From NCBI RefSeq assembly GCF_015624425.1, contig NZ_CP049919.1, forward strand, positions 4,216,001-4,280,000: a stretch of DNA of 64,000 nucleotides, in the 5' to 3' direction. A program made the position numbers and the translations under genes. Under the pieces are notes generated by a model. The model had not been told where the DNA came from and did no database searches. It saw only the letters and a program-made list of their open reading frames with translations. How positions within the stretch are numbered: position 1 is the first letter of the stretch; every line of letters begins with the position of its first letter. Source of the stretch: Roseateles sp. DAIF2. GTDB taxonomy: Bacteria; Pseudomonadota; Gammaproteobacteria; Burkholderiales; Burkholderiaceae_C. Below are positions 19,979 through 30,692 of this stretch, one piece after another.

Positions 19979-20893
19979 TTAGGCGTTCTTGGCAGCGGCG
20001 GCTGCCTCGGCGGCCGCCTTCTGGGCAGCCACTTCGGCCGCGAAGTCGTCCACCTTCTTCTCGATGCCTTCGCCGACCACGTACAGGGTGAAGCCCTTCA
20101 CGCTGGTGGCCTTTTCCTTCAGCATCGCGGCAACGGTCTGCTTGCCATCGGCGGCCTTCACGAAGACCTGATCCAGCAGCGAGACTTCCTTCAGGAACTT
20201 CTGCACCGAACCCTCGACCATCTTGGCGACGATGTCGGCTGGCTTGCCGGACTCGGCGGCCTTCTCGGCGGCGATCTTGCGCTCCTTCTCGACCAGCTCG
20301 GCCGGCACTTCGGCCGACGACAGGGCGGCAGGCTTCATCGCGGCGACATGCATCGCGACGTCCTTGGCGGCCACATCGTCGCCGTCGAACTCGACCACCA
20401 CGCCGATGCGGGTGCCGTGCAGGTAGGAGGCCAGCTTGGCGCCACCGGCGTAGCGCTTGAAGCGGCGGATCGACATGTTCTCGCCGATCTTGCCGATCAG
20501 GCCCTTGCGCACGTCCTCGACCGTCGGGCCGAAGCCTTCCTGCGACAGCGGCAGGGCGGACAGGGCGTCGATGTCGGCCGGGTTCTTCTCGGCCACCAGG
20601 CCGGCCAGCGCGCTGACGAAGGCCAGGAAGGCGTCGTTCTTGGAGACGAAGTCGGTTTCGCAGTTGACCTCGATCAGGGCGCCGGCGCCGCCGACCACGG
20701 CGGTCGCGACCACGCCTTCGGCGGTGACGCGCGAGGCGGCCTTGCCGGCCTTGTTGCCCAGCTTGACGCGCAGGATTTCCTCGGCGCGGACCAGATCACC
20801 CTCGGCCTCGGTCAGCGCCTTCTTGCATTCCATCATCGGGGCGTCGGTGCGGGCGCGCAGCTCGGCCACCATGCTTGCGGTAATTGCAGCCAT
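19979..20893 (-). CDS. tsf: Elongation factor Ts
   Basis: 304 residues. Nucleotide-exchange factor for EF-Tu. The N-terminal UBA-like domain contains [16 protein letters not shown]; the conserved core motif TDFVSKND lies near residue 80. The C-terminus ends in an Ala-rich tail (EAAAAAKNA). The ATG has GGAG 7 nt upstream. It follows rpsB, but with a terminator hairpin between them. Confidence 0.97.
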   Translation of the reverse strand: MAAITASMVAELRARTDAPMMECKKALTEAEGDLVRAEEILRVKLGNKAGKAASRVTAEGVVATAVVGGAGALIEVNCETDFVSKNDAFLAFVSALAGLVAEKNPADIDALSALPLSQEGFGPTVEDVRKGLIGKIGENMSIRRFKRYAGGAKLASYLHGTRIGVVVEFDGDDVAAKDVAMHVAAMKPAALSSAEVPAELVEKERKIAAEKAAESGKPADIVAKMVEGSVQKFLKEVSLLDQVFVKAADGKQTVAAMLKEKATSVKGFTLYVVGEGIEKKVDDFAAEVAAQKAAAEAAAAAKNA

Positions 20894-20953
20894 ATCAATC
20901 TCCGTTTTGCAGCGGGGCCGCCCACACGGGCCACCCCAGAAAATTCTTCGTTG

Positions 20954-20979
20954 AAAAAAAGGGGCTGAATCAGCCCCTC
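20954..20979 (-). terminator. Rho-independent terminator after rpsB
   Basis: On the minus strand an 8-bp stem (GGGGCTGA/TCAGCCCC) is followed by seven T's. It lies 22 nt after the rpsB stop and upstream of tsf. It can end or attenuate transcription within the rpsB-tsf pair. Confidence 0.85.
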
Positions 20980-21000
20980 TTGCCTAGGCGATCGAGGAGA

Positions 21001-21747
21001 TCAAGCGCCTTCGTTGACTTCCACGAACTCGTCGCCATCGGCGGCGACGGCCTGCACCAGCTCGTTGCCGGCGTTGGCACGGCCTTCCAGCACGGCGTCG
21101 GCGACAGCCTTGGCGTACAGAGCGACGGCCTTGGCCGAGTCGTCGTTGCCCGGGATGATGTAGTCGATGCCTTCGGGCGAGTGGTTGGTGTCAACCACGC
21201 CGATCACGGGAATGCCCAGCTTCTTGGCTTCGGCGACGGCAATCTTGTGGTAGCCGACGTCGATCACGAAGATGGCGTCCGGCAGCGCGGTCATGTCCTG
21301 GATACCGCCGATGTTCTTTTCCAGCTTGGCGATGTCGCGCTGGAACAGCAGGGCTTCCTTCTTGATCGCGGGCTGGGTGCCGGCTTCGATCTGGGCCTGC
21401 ATGTCCTTCAGGTTCTTCAGCGACCCCTTGACCGTCTTGAAGTTGGTCATCATGCCGCCCAGCCAACGGTTGTCGACATAGGGCATGCCGGCGCGCTGGG
21501 CTTCCAGGGCCACGACCTCGCGGGCCTGGCGCTTCGTGCCGATCATCAGCACGGTGCCGCGCTTGGCAGCCAGCTGGCGCACGAACTTCATCGCTTCCTC
21601 GAACTTGGGCAGGGTCTTTTCGAGGTTGATGATGTGAATCTTGTTGCGATGGCCGTAAATGAACGGGGCCATCTTGGGATTCCAGAAGCGGGTTTGGTGG
21701 CCAAAATGGACGCCGGCTTCCAGCATCTCGCGCATCGTCACGGACAT
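21001..21747 (-). CDS. rpsB: 30S ribosomal protein S2
   Basis: 248 residues. The N-terminal [24 protein letters not shown] is the S2 signature; [15 protein letters not shown] and [27 protein letters not shown] follow. The ATG has GGAG 7 nt upstream. It is the first gene of the long minus-strand run and is preceded by a roughly 145-nt leader. Confidence 0.98.
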   Translation of the reverse strand: MSVTMREMLEAGVHFGHQTRFWNPKMAPFIYGHRNKIHIINLEKTLPKFEEAMKFVRQLAAKRGTVLMIGTKRQAREVVALEAQRAGMPYVDNRWLGGMMTNFKTVKGSLKNLKDMQAQIEAGTQPAIKKEALLFQRDIAKLEKNIGGIQDMTALPDAIFVIDVGYHKIAVAEAKKLGIPVIGVVDTNHSPEGIDYIIPGNDDSAKAVALYAKAVADAVLEGRANAGNELVQAVAADGDEFVEVNEGA

Positions 21748-21860
21748 AAGTAACTCCGAAGGTTGTGTCTAAAATCCGGCCCGAATTGCGCTGCTGAAAG
21801 AAACGAAAGCAGCTGCAACACCTTGAAGTGGCCGGGTTTGCGATTTATTCCGCCGTCACC

Positions 21861-21878
21861 GCGCCTCGAACGAGGCGC
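21861..21878 (-). promoter_or_regulatory. Hairpin in rpsB 5' leader
   Basis: A perfect 8-bp inverted repeat GCGCCTCG/CGAGGCGC with a 2-nt spacer lies about 115 nt before the rpsB start. A TATACT on the minus strand (plus coordinates 21900-21905) could be the -10 of rpsB, which would place this hairpin at the start of the mRNA. S2 is known to repress its own mRNA through the leader in E. coli; whether this hairpin does the same is inference. Confidence 0.4.
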
Positions 21879-21913
21879 AGCCAGCAGCAAAACCCAAAGA
21901 GTATACACGATTC

Positions 21914-23230
21914 ATGCCCCATGACCTGAGCAGCGCCCTCGACGGCCTGCGCAACGGCCGGCTGCAAGCCGCCGAACTGCTGCAGCGCAGCCTGGACGCG
22001 GCCCGCGGCGAGGCCTGCCGGCACGCCTTCGTGCGCCTCTTTCCAGCGCCCGCCGTCGCAGAACCCAACACCCCGCTGGGCGGCCTGGCCATAAGCATCA
22101 AGGACCTGTTCGACGTCGCCAGCCAGCCGACGACGGCCGCCTCGCGCTCGCTCGCCGACGCCGCACCGGCCGCGGCCGACAGCCCCGCGGTGGCGCGGCT
22201 GCGCGGTGCCGGCGCCGCGCTGATCGGCCACACCAACCTGAGCGAGTTCGCCTTTTCCGGCCTGGGGCTGAACCCCCACCACGGCACGCCGCTCAACCCG
22301 GCGACTCGAGCGATCGACGGCCTGGCGCGCATTCCCGGCGGCTCGACCTCGGGCGGCGCGGTCAGCGTCGCGGCCGGCGCGGCCTGGGCCGCGCTGGGCT
22401 CGGACACCGGCGGCTCGATCCGCATCCCGGCCGCGCTGTGCGGCCTGGTCGGCTTCAAGAACACCGCGCGGCTGACGCCTGCCGAGGGCGGCATCCCGCT
22501 GGCGACCAGCCTGGACACCACCTGCGCGATCACGCGCTCGGTGCGCGACGCGGTGCTGCTGCACGAGATCCTGGCCGCGCGCCGCGTTGCACTGCAGGCC
22601 AGGCCCTGGTCCGCACGGCGCCTGGGCGTGCCGCGCGCGATGCTGGAAGGACTGGACAGCCAGGTCGCGCGCGACTTCGAGCGCGCGCTCGCCCGCCTCT
22701 CGGCCGCCGGCGCGCGCATCGAAACCATCGATCCCGAGCCGCTGCGCGACTTCGGCGCGCTGCAGCTGCAAGGCGGCCTGGCCGCCGCCGAAAGCTGGGC
22801 CTGGCACCGGCTGCGTCTGGCCGCACGCGAAAGCGACTACGATCCGCGCGTCGCGCTGCGCATCAAACGCGGCGCGGCGCTGAGCGCCGCCGACTACATC
22901 GACCTGCTGCAGGCGCGCCGCGCCTGGATCGCCCGCATGGAGGCGGCGCTGCAGGGCTTCGATGCCCTGCTCAGCCCGACCGTGCCCCGCGTTGCGCCCG
23001 AACTGGCGCCGCTGCTGGCGGACGACGAACATTTCTTCACCACCAATCTGCTGATGCTGCGCAACACCTCGGTCGTCAATTTGCTGGACGGCTGCGCGAT
23101 CTCCCTGCCCTGCCATGCCCCGGGCGAGCTGCCCACCGGCCTGATGCTGTGGGCCCCGGCGATGCATGACGACGCGCTGCTGAGCCTGGCCCTGCAGGCC
23201 GAGGCCGCCCTGGCCAACGGGGAGGCCTGA
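21914..23230 (+). CDS. Amidase signature family hydrolase
   Basis: 438 residues. Ser-cisSer-Lys amidase fold: Lys63 in SIKDLF, serines in GGSTSGG (144-146) and Ser168 in GSDTGGSIRIPAALCG. Length and motifs match stand-alone amidases related to GatA, but no gatB or gatC is next to it, so tRNA amidation is unlikely. The substrate cannot be read. It is followed 3 nt later by a D-amino-acid dehydrogenase, which suggests a shared catabolic unit acting on an amide or D-amino-acid amide. It is divergent from rpsB. Confidence 0.9.
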   Translation: MPHDLSSALDGLRNGRLQAAELLQRSLDAARGEACRHAFVRLFPAPAVAEPNTPLGGLAISIKDLFDVASQPTTAASRSLADAAPAAADSPAVARLRGAGAALIGHTNLSEFAFSGLGLNPHHGTPLNPATRAIDGLARIPGGSTSGGAVSVAAGAAWAALGSDTGGSIRIPAALCGLVGFKNTARLTPAEGGIPLATSLDTTCAITRSVRDAVLLHEILAARRVALQARPWSARRLGVPRAMLEGLDSQVARDFERALARLSAAGARIETIDPEPLRDFGALQLQGGLAAAESWAWHRLRLAARESDYDPRVALRIKRGAALSAADYIDLLQARRAWIARMEAALQGFDALLSPTVPRVAPELAPLLADDEHFFTTNLLMLRNTSVVNLLDGCAISLPCHAPGELPTGLMLWAPAMHDDALLSLALQAEAALANGEA

Positions 23231-23233
23231 GCC

Positions 23234-24583
23234 ATGCGTGTTGCCATCGTGGGCGCCGGCATCATCGGCGTCACCACCGCGTATGAGCTGGCCGCCGACG
23301 GCCATGAGGTCACCGTGTTCGAGCGCAGCGGCGGCGTCGCCGCCGAAGGCAGCTTCGCCAATGCCGGCGTGGTCGCACCCGGCTATGTCGGCCCCTGGTC
23401 CGGCCCGGGCATGGCGGCCAAGCTGCTGCGCCAGAGCTTCGGCGCCCATGCCGCGATGCGCATCGACGGCCTGCCCGGCCCGCGCGAGCTCGGCTGGCTG
23501 TGGCGCTGGTGGCGCAGCGGCAAGCCCGTGCCGCATGCGCTGAACCGCCAGCGCATGCATCGCCTGGCGGCCTACAGCCAGCAGCGCCTGAACCTGCTGC
23601 GCCAGCAGCTGCAGCTGGACTACGAGCGCGCCGAGGGCCTGCTGGTGCTGCTGCGTGGCAAGCGCGAGCTGGCCGCGGCCCAGCACAGCCTGCGCCTGCT
23701 GGACGAGCTGGGCGTCGCGCACCGCCTGCTGGACGCGCAGCAATGCCTGGCCGCCGAGCCCGGCCTGAACGCCGAGGTCGCGCTGGAGGCCGGCATCCAC
23801 CTGGCACAGGACGAGGTGGGCAACTGCCGCCAGTTCGCGCAGGCGCTGCGCAGCGAGGCGCAGCGCGCCGGCGTGCGCTTCCGCTTCCACACCACGGTGC
23901 GCCGCCTCGAGCCGGGCAGCCGGCCCGGCCTGGTGCACGAGTACACGCCGCCCGAGGAAAGCCAGGCCGCGGCCAACACCCGCTTCCTGGACCATGACTC
24001 CGCCGACGGCCCGGCCACCGTGCCGCAGATGCCCGAGCCGCAGCGGGAGCATTTCGATGCGATCGTGGTCTGCGCCGCGGTCGATTCGGGCGTGCTGCTC
24101 GAGCCGCTGGGCCTGAAGCTGCCGCTGCTACCGGTCTATGGCTATTCGATTACCGCGCCGCTGCGCCAGCTGGAGGCGCATCCGGACCTGGGACCGCGCG
24201 CCGCGCTGATGGACGAACGCTTCAAGGTCGCGATCAGCCGCATCGGCCAGCGCGTGCGCGTGGCCGGCTGCGCCGAGCTGGGCGGCAGACCCGAGACTTT
24301 CCGGCCCAAGCCGCTCGCCACCCTGCACAAGGTGCTGCACGACTGGTTCCCCGGCGCAACCCTGAACGGCCAGTTGCAGCGCTGGAAGGGCGCGCGCCCG
24401 ATGCTGCCCGACGGCCCGCCGGTGCTGGGCGCCAGCGGCGCCGCCGGCATCTGGCTGAACCTCGGCCATGGCAGCAGCGGCTGGGCCCTGTCCTGCGGCT
24501 CGGCCCGCGTGCTGGCCGACCAGCTGGCCGGCCGCGCAACAGCGGTCGATGTCGAAGGCCTGGACGTGAGCCGCCTGCGCTAG
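23234..24583 (+). CDS. D-amino-acid dehydrogenase-like FAD oxidoreductase
   Basis: 449 residues of the DadA/DAO family. An N-terminal Rossmann FAD motif (VAIVGAGIIGVTTAYEL, 3-19) is followed by FANAGVVAPGYVGPW, typical of DadA, and the C-terminal GASGAAGIWLNLGHGSSGW that closes the FAD site. It oxidises D-amino acids and passes electrons to the respiratory chain. Compared with E. coli DadA it has an insertion around 235-265 (ESQAAANTRFLDHDSADG). No alanine racemase (dadX) is beside it; the amidase upstream is the likely partner. Confidence 0.88.
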   Translation: MRVAIVGAGIIGVTTAYELAADGHEVTVFERSGGVAAEGSFANAGVVAPGYVGPWSGPGMAAKLLRQSFGAHAAMRIDGLPGPRELGWLWRWWRSGKPVPHALNRQRMHRLAAYSQQRLNLLRQQLQLDYERAEGLLVLLRGKRELAAAQHSLRLLDELGVAHRLLDAQQCLAAEPGLNAEVALEAGIHLAQDEVGNCRQFAQALRSEAQRAGVRFRFHTTVRRLEPGSRPGLVHEYTPPEESQAAANTRFLDHDSADGPATVPQMPEPQREHFDAIVVCAAVDSGVLLEPLGLKLPLLPVYGYSITAPLRQLEAHPDLGPRAALMDERFKVAISRIGQRVRVAGCAELGGRPETFRPKPLATLHKVLHDWFPGATLNGQLQRWKGARPMLPDGPPVLGASGAAGIWLNLGHGSSGWALSCGSARVLADQLAGRATAVDVEGLDVSRLR

Positions 24584-24596
24584 TTAGGCTGCGGGC

Positions 24597-26117
24597 ATGC
24601 GCCGCGTCCTGCACGATCCCGCCCACCTGCCCCTGCATGGGGTGAACGCCAGCCGCGGCTGGGAGCATCAGGCACTGGCGCGCAGCGCGCCGCAGGCCCT
24701 GATGCAGCGCGCCGGCCTGGCCGTCGCCAAGCTGGCCTTGGCGCTGCGCCCCGAGGCGCGCCGCATCGCGCTGCTGTGCGGCCCCGGCAACAACGGCGGC
24801 GACGCGCTGGTCGCCGCCTGCGCGCTGGCCGCGGCCGGCAAGCAGGTGGCGTTGTGGCGCCCCGCGGACCAGCGCCCGCCGCCGCCCGACAGCGCCTGGG
24901 CACTGCAGCAGGCGCAGCAGGCCGGCCTGATACCCTGCACCGAACTGCCCGCGCAGCTGCAGGCCGATCTGGTGATCGACGGCCTGCTGGGCCTGGGTGC
25001 GAACCGCGCGCCCGAGGGCTGGGTCGCCGCGGCGATCGAGCTGACCAACCGGCAGAGCGCGCCGGTGCTGGCGATCGACCTGCCCAGCGGCCTGCATGGC
25101 GACCACGGCCACGCCGCCGGCGCGGTGGTGAACGCCAGCCACACCCTGAGCCTGCTGACCCTGAAGCCGGGCCTGTTCACCGCGCAGGGCCGCGCGCTGG
25201 CCGGCGAGATCTGGTGGGACGAGCTGGGCATGCCCTGCCCCGCCCCCGCCGAGACCTGGCTGCTGGGCCCGCAGGCGCTGGCCGACTGGCGCCGCGTCAG
25301 CGGTCCGCGCGGCCATGCCAGCCACAAGGGCAGCTTCGGCGATGTGCTGGTGCTGGGCGGCGCGCCGGGCATGCGCGGCGCGGTGATGCTGGCGGCCCAG
25401 GCCGCGCTGGCCGCCGGCGCGGGCCGGGTGCATGCCTGCTGCCTGGACGCCGCGACCGAGCCCGCCCTGCCCCGCCCCGAGCTGATGCACTGGCCCGAGG
25501 CCCTGCTGGCCCATCCGGACAGCTGGCGGCGCCATGTGCTGGTGGCCGGCTGCGGCGGCGGCGCAAGCATCGGCGCCGCGTTGCCGGCGGTGCTTGAGCG
25601 GGCCCGGCGCCTGGTGCTGGACGCCGATGGCCTGAATGCCGTCGCCACCGATGCGGGACTGCGCGAACGCCTGCGCGTGCGCGGCGGCCGCGGCCAGCCC
25701 AGCATCCTGACGCCGCATCCACTGGAGGCGGCGCGCCTGCTGGGCTGCGACACCGCCGCGGTGCAGGCCGACCGCCTGGGCGCGGCCCGGGCGCTGGCCC
25801 GGGCGCTGGACTGCTGCGTGGTGCTGAAGGGCTCGGGCTCGGTGATCGCCGGCCCCGACGGAGCCTGCGCGATCAACCGCAGCGGCAATGGCCGCTTGGC
25901 CACCGCCGGCAGCGGCGATGTGCTGGCGGGCTGGATCGGCGGCCTGTGGGCGCAACAGGCGGGCGCCGACACGACAGCTACCACCCAGGCGCTGGCCCGC
26001 GCGGCCGTCTACTGGCATGGCGCGGCGGCCGAGGCCGCCCCGGGCGGCGGGCCGCTGCGCGCGGCCGAGCTGATCGAGGCGATGCACGCGCTGCACGCCG
26101 CGCCCGGCACGGCCTGA
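24597..26117 (+). CDS. nnr: Bifunctional NAD(P)H-hydrate epimerase / dehydratase
   Basis: 506 residues. It repairs hydrated NADH and NADPH. The N-terminal YjeF epimerase domain (about 1-220) shows GPGNNGGDALVAA and AIDLPSGL; the C-terminal ribokinase-like ADP-dependent dehydratase shows HKGSFGDVLVLGG, LDADGLNA, LTPHPLEAARLL and NGRLATAGSGDVLAG. It lies 13 nt after the dehydrogenase and converges on rnr with 15 nt between the stops. Confidence 0.93.
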   Translation: MRRVLHDPAHLPLHGVNASRGWEHQALARSAPQALMQRAGLAVAKLALALRPEARRIALLCGPGNNGGDALVAACALAAAGKQVALWRPADQRPPPPDSAWALQQAQQAGLIPCTELPAQLQADLVIDGLLGLGANRAPEGWVAAAIELTNRQSAPVLAIDLPSGLHGDHGHAAGAVVNASHTLSLLTLKPGLFTAQGRALAGEIWWDELGMPCPAPAETWLLGPQALADWRRVSGPRGHASHKGSFGDVLVLGGAPGMRGAVMLAAQAALAAGAGRVHACCLDAATEPALPRPELMHWPEALLAHPDSWRRHVLVAGCGGGASIGAALPAVLERARRLVLDADGLNAVATDAGLRERLRVRGGRGQPSILTPHPLEAARLLGCDTAAVQADRLGAARALARALDCCVVLKGSGSVIAGPDGACAINRSGNGRLATAGSGDVLAGWIGGLWAQQAGADTTATTQALARAAVYWHGAAAEAAPGGGPLRAAELIEAMHALHAAPGTA

Positions 26118-26132
26118 GCGGCCGGGCGCCGC

Positions 26133-28439
26133 TCAGCGCTTCTTGCCGCGCGGCGCGGCCGCCTCCGCCGATTTGCCGGCCTTGGCGCGCGCGCGCGCCG
26201 CCTTCACCGGATGGGTCGCGGCCGATTTCGGCGCGGCCTTGCCGGCCGGCTTCTTGCCGGTGGCGCGGCGGCCGGCCTTCAGCTCGCGGTCCTGGCGCCG
26301 CACCTGCTCCAGCGCCTCCACCGCCGAGGCCGGCTCGATGACCGGCGCGGCGCGGCGCGACGCCTCGCCACCACCACCACCCATCTTGTCGCGCAGCGCG
26401 CGCGCCACCAGGCGCGCCTCGTCGCTGTCGCGCACCAGGCGGAAGTCGATCTTGCGGCCGTCCAGGTCGACGCGGCTGACCTGCACCTGCACGCGCGCGC
26501 CGGTGGCATAGCGCATGCCGGTGCGCTCGCCACGCAGCTCCTGGCGCACCTCGTCGAAGCGGTAGTACTCGCCACCCAGCTCGGTGATGTGGATCAGGCC
26601 CTCGACATAGAGCGCGTCGAGCTGCACGAACAGGCCGAAGCTCGTTACCGCGCTGACGGTGCCACTGAACTCCTCGCCCAGATGCTCGCGCATGTAGCGG
26701 CACTTGAGCCAGGCCTCGACATCGCGCGAGGCCTCGTCGGCGCGGCGCTCGTTGGCACTGCAATGCGCGCCCACCACCTCCCAGCGCTCGGCATCGGTCG
26801 AGGCGCTGGCGGGGTTGATCGGCTTGGCCTTGCCGGGCCGCTTCGGCGGCTCGGGCACATCCATCTTGGCCGCGTCGAGCTGGTAGCGCTTGCCACCCAG
26901 CATGGCCTTGATCACGCGATGCACCAGCAGGTCCGGATAGCGCCGGATCGGGCTGGTGAAATGGGTGTAGGCCGGATAGGCCAGGCCGAAGTGGCCGGAG
27001 TTCGCGCCGGTGTAGATCGCCTGCTGCATCGAGCGCAGCAGCATGGCGTGGATCTGCTGCGCGTCCGGCCGGTCCTTGGTGGCCGCGGCGACGGCCTGGA
27101 ACTCGCCCGGCGTCGGGTCGTCGCTGATCCCGAGGCCCAGACCCAGCGCGCGCAGATAGGCCTGCAGGGTGGCGCGCTTCTCGGGCGTCGGGCCCTCGTG
27201 GACGCGGAACAACGCATGCTGCTTGGCGCCGGCGATGAAGTCGGCCGCGCAGACATTGGCGGCCAGCATCGCCTCCTCGATCAGTCGGTGCGCCTCGTTG
27301 CGGGTGCGCGGCACGATCTTCTCGATGCGGCCGTTGTCGTCGCAGACGATCTGGGTCTCAGTGGTCTCGAAATCGACCGCGCCGCGCTTGGCGCGCTGGC
27401 CCAGCAGCGCGCGATAGACCCCGTGCAGATGCAGCAGATGCGGCACCAGCTCGCGGCGCTTGGCGGCCTCCGGGCCATGGGTGTTGCCCAGCACCGCGGC
27501 GACCTCGGTATAGGTCAGGCGCGCATGCGAGCAGATCACCGCCGGATAGAACTGGTAGGCGCGCGTCTCGCCCTCGGCGTCGATCAGCATGTCGCAGACC
27601 ATCGACAGCCGGTCCTGCTCCGGGTTCAGCGAGCACAGGCCGTTAGACAGCTTCTCCGGCAGCATCGGGATCACCCGGCGCGGGAAGTAGACGGAGGTGG
27701 CACGCTCGTAGGCATCGGCATCGAGCGGCTCGCCGGGCTTGACGTAATGGCTGACGTCGGCGATCGCGACGATCAGACGCCAGCCGGTGAAGGCGCTCTT
27801 GCCGCGGCCCTGCTTGTGCGGCTCGCAGTAGACCGCATCGTCGAAGTCACGCGCATCCTCGCCGTCGATCGTCACCAGTGCCACGTCGCGCAGGTCGATG
27901 CGGTGCTTGAGGTCGGCGGCGCGCAGGCGGTCGGGCAGCTTGGCGCTCTGCGCCAGGGTCTCGGCGCTGAAGCGGTGCGGCACCTCGTACTTGCGCACCG
28001 CGATCTCGATCTCCATGCCGGGATCGTCGATCTCGCCCAGCACCTCGACCACGCGACCCACCGGCTGCGAGTAGAGCGACGGCGGCTCGGTCAGCTCGAC
28101 CGCCACCACCTGGCCCGCGGTCGCGTTGGCGATGCCGTTCTTCGGGATCAGGATGTCCTGGCCCATGCGCTTGTCTTCCGGCGCGACCAGCCAGATGCCC
28201 GACTCCAGCAGCAGCCGGCCGATGATCGGGCGCTTCTTGCGGTCCAGGATCTCGAGCACCTTGCCCTCGGGCCGGCCGCGCTTGTCGAAGCGCGTGACGC
28301 GCACCCGCAGGCGGTCGCCATGCATCACCGCATGCATCTCCTGCGCGGAGAGGTAGACATCGGCGCCGCCCGCATCGGGCAGCAGGAAACCATGGCCATC
28401 GCGGTGCCCCTGCACCTGGCCTTCGACTTCGCTCAGCAA
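26133..28439 (-). CDS. rnr: Ribonuclease R
   Basis: 768 residues. A 3'-5' exoribonuclease for structured RNA. Cold-shock domain(s) lie at the N-terminus (VEGQVQGHRDGHGFLLPD), then the RNB catalytic domain with DDAVYCE and ADVSHYVKPGEPLDADAYERATSVYFP-type acidic motif, the S1 domain (EFSGTVSAVTSFGLFVQLD) and a Lys/Ala-rich C-terminal tail of about 90 residues, usual for RNase R. No ATG or GTG lies at the domain start: the frame begins with TTG at 28439 without a clear ribosome-binding site, and its upstream region is shared with the tRNA-Leu promoter. The start is therefore uncertain. Confidence 0.95.
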   Translation of the reverse strand: MLSEVEGQVQGHRDGHGFLLPDAGGADVYLSAQEMHAVMHGDRLRVRVTRFDKRGRPEGKVLEILDRKKRPIIGRLLLESGIWLVAPEDKRMGQDILIPKNGIANATAGQVVAVELTEPPSLYSQPVGRVVEVLGEIDDPGMEIEIAVRKYEVPHRFSAETLAQSAKLPDRLRAADLKHRIDLRDVALVTIDGEDARDFDDAVYCEPHKQGRGKSAFTGWRLIVAIADVSHYVKPGEPLDADAYERATSVYFPRRVIPMLPEKLSNGLCSLNPEQDRLSMVCDMLIDAEGETRAYQFYPAVICSHARLTYTEVAAVLGNTHGPEAAKRRELVPHLLHLHGVYRALLGQRAKRGAVDFETTETQIVCDDNGRIEKIVPRTRNEAHRLIEEAMLAANVCAADFIAGAKQHALFRVHEGPTPEKRATLQAYLRALGLGLGISDDPTPGEFQAVAAATKDRPDAQQIHAMLLRSMQQAIYTGANSGHFGLAYPAYTHFTSPIRRYPDLLVHRVIKAMLGGKRYQLDAAKMDVPEPPKRPGKAKPINPASASTDAERWEVVGAHCSANERRADEASRDVEAWLKCRYMREHLGEEFSGTVSAVTSFGLFVQLDALYVEGLIHITELGGEYYRFDEVRQELRGERTGMRYATGARVQVQVSRVDLDGRKIDFRLVRDSDEARLVARALRDKMGGGGGEASRRAAPVIEPASAVEALEQVRRQDRELKAGRRATGKKPAGKAAPKSAATHPVKAARARAKAGKSAEAAAPRGKKR

Positions 28440-28462
28440 GGCGCCGGCATTCGGCGTGGTGC

Positions 28463-28492
28463 TTGCAGACTTAAAATTTTTGATGATAGAAT
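28463..28492 (+). promoter_or_regulatory. Sigma-70 type promoter of tRNA-Leu
   Basis: TTGCAG (28463-28468), an 18-nt AT-rich spacer, and TAGAAT (28487-28492) lie 17 nt before the tRNA. This is one of the most consensus-like promoters in the window. Confidence 0.7.
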
Positions 28493-28508
28493 CCCATCTT
28501 TCCTGAAA

Positions 28509-28593
<85 letters not shown>

Positions 28594-28599
28594 AATACG

Positions 28600-28627
28600 A
28601 AGGCCAGCACATTGTGCTGGCCTTTTT
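28600..28627 (+). terminator. Terminator of tRNA-Leu
   Basis: A 12-bp stem (AAGGCCAGCACA/TGTGCTGGCCTT) with T's following, 7 nt after the tRNA 3' end. Confidence 0.85.
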
Positions 28628-28698
28628 CATTTCGCCAAGCCTCCCGCGGCATGCGGGCACACCAGGCTGGCGCGGATACAACAACGCCACAAACAACA

Positions 28699-28729
28699 AA
28701 GCCGGTTCGGCACAAGGCGGAACCGGCTT
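28699..28729 (-). terminator. Terminator of the phosphoribosyltransferase/purA run
   Basis: A 10-bp inverted repeat AAGCCGGTTC/GAACCGGCTT with an 11-nt loop, T-rich on the minus strand. It lies 28 nt beyond the stop of the phosphoribosyltransferase gene. The 70 nt between this and the tRNA terminator hold nothing recognisable. Confidence 0.7.
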
Positions 28730-28756
28730 CGCTGCGAGTGGTCATCGAGTCGCGGC

Positions 28757-29278
28757 TCAGACGACGAACTTCTTGGCCAGCGCGTCCGGCCGCATGTCGT
28801 CGTACTCTTCGAAAGGCTGGTGGATCCAGGGACTGGTCTCCAGCATCTCGACATAGTAGTCCGGCGTGTAGGTCGAGACACCCTTGGTCCAGATCACCGC
28901 CGAGCGCAGCTCGCTGATCGAAGGCATGCCGCGCAGGCGCTCCACCACCGCCTTCAGGGTGACCCCCGAATCCGCCAGGTCATCAACCAGCAGCACGCGG
29001 CCGGCCAGCTCGCCCTTGGGCATGGTGATGTACTTGGCGATGTCCAGGCGCCCCTGGATCGTGCCGGCCTCGGCGCGGTAACTGCTGGTGGACATGATGC
29101 CCAGCGGCTTGTCGAACACGCGCGACAGCACGTCGCCCGGGCGCATGCCGCCGCGGGCCAGGCACAGGATCTGGTCGAACTGCCAGCCCGAGGCATGCAC
29201 CTTCAGGGCCAGGCGCTCGATCAGCATGTGGTATTCGTCCCAGGAGACGTACAGATGTTTGCCGTCGTCGGTCAGCAT
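28757..29278 (-). CDS. Purine phosphoribosyltransferase
   Basis: 173 residues, type I PRTase fold. The PRPP-binding loop VLLVDDLADSGVTL is clear; LCLARGGMRPGDVLS matches the hypoxanthine/xanthine/guanine group. It salvages a purine base into the nucleotide pool. It lies 31 nt after purA, the branch point to AMP, which supports purine salvage. Which base it prefers cannot be decided by eye. Confidence 0.85.
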   Translation of the reverse strand: MLTDDGKHLYVSWDEYHMLIERLALKVHASGWQFDQILCLARGGMRPGDVLSRVFDKPLGIMSTSSYRAEAGTIQGRLDIAKYITMPKGELAGRVLLVDDLADSGVTLKAVVERLRGMPSISELRSAVIWTKGVSTYTPDYYVEMLETSPWIHQPFEEYDDMRPDALAKKFVV

Positions 29279-29309
29279 GGGGTGGGGCTCCTCGTTGGAA
29301 TGGCTTGGG

Positions 29310-30692
<1,383 letters not shown>

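Noticed and set aside
18566..20968. An 800-codon plus-strand frame across frr, pyrH and tsf
   Set aside because: It spans three conserved genes and their intergenic terminators in antisense, without a promoter or domain.
21914..23230. Calling the amidase GatA
   Set aside because: No gatB or gatC alongside, and the neighbour is a D-amino-acid dehydrogenase. Only the amidase signature itself is shared.
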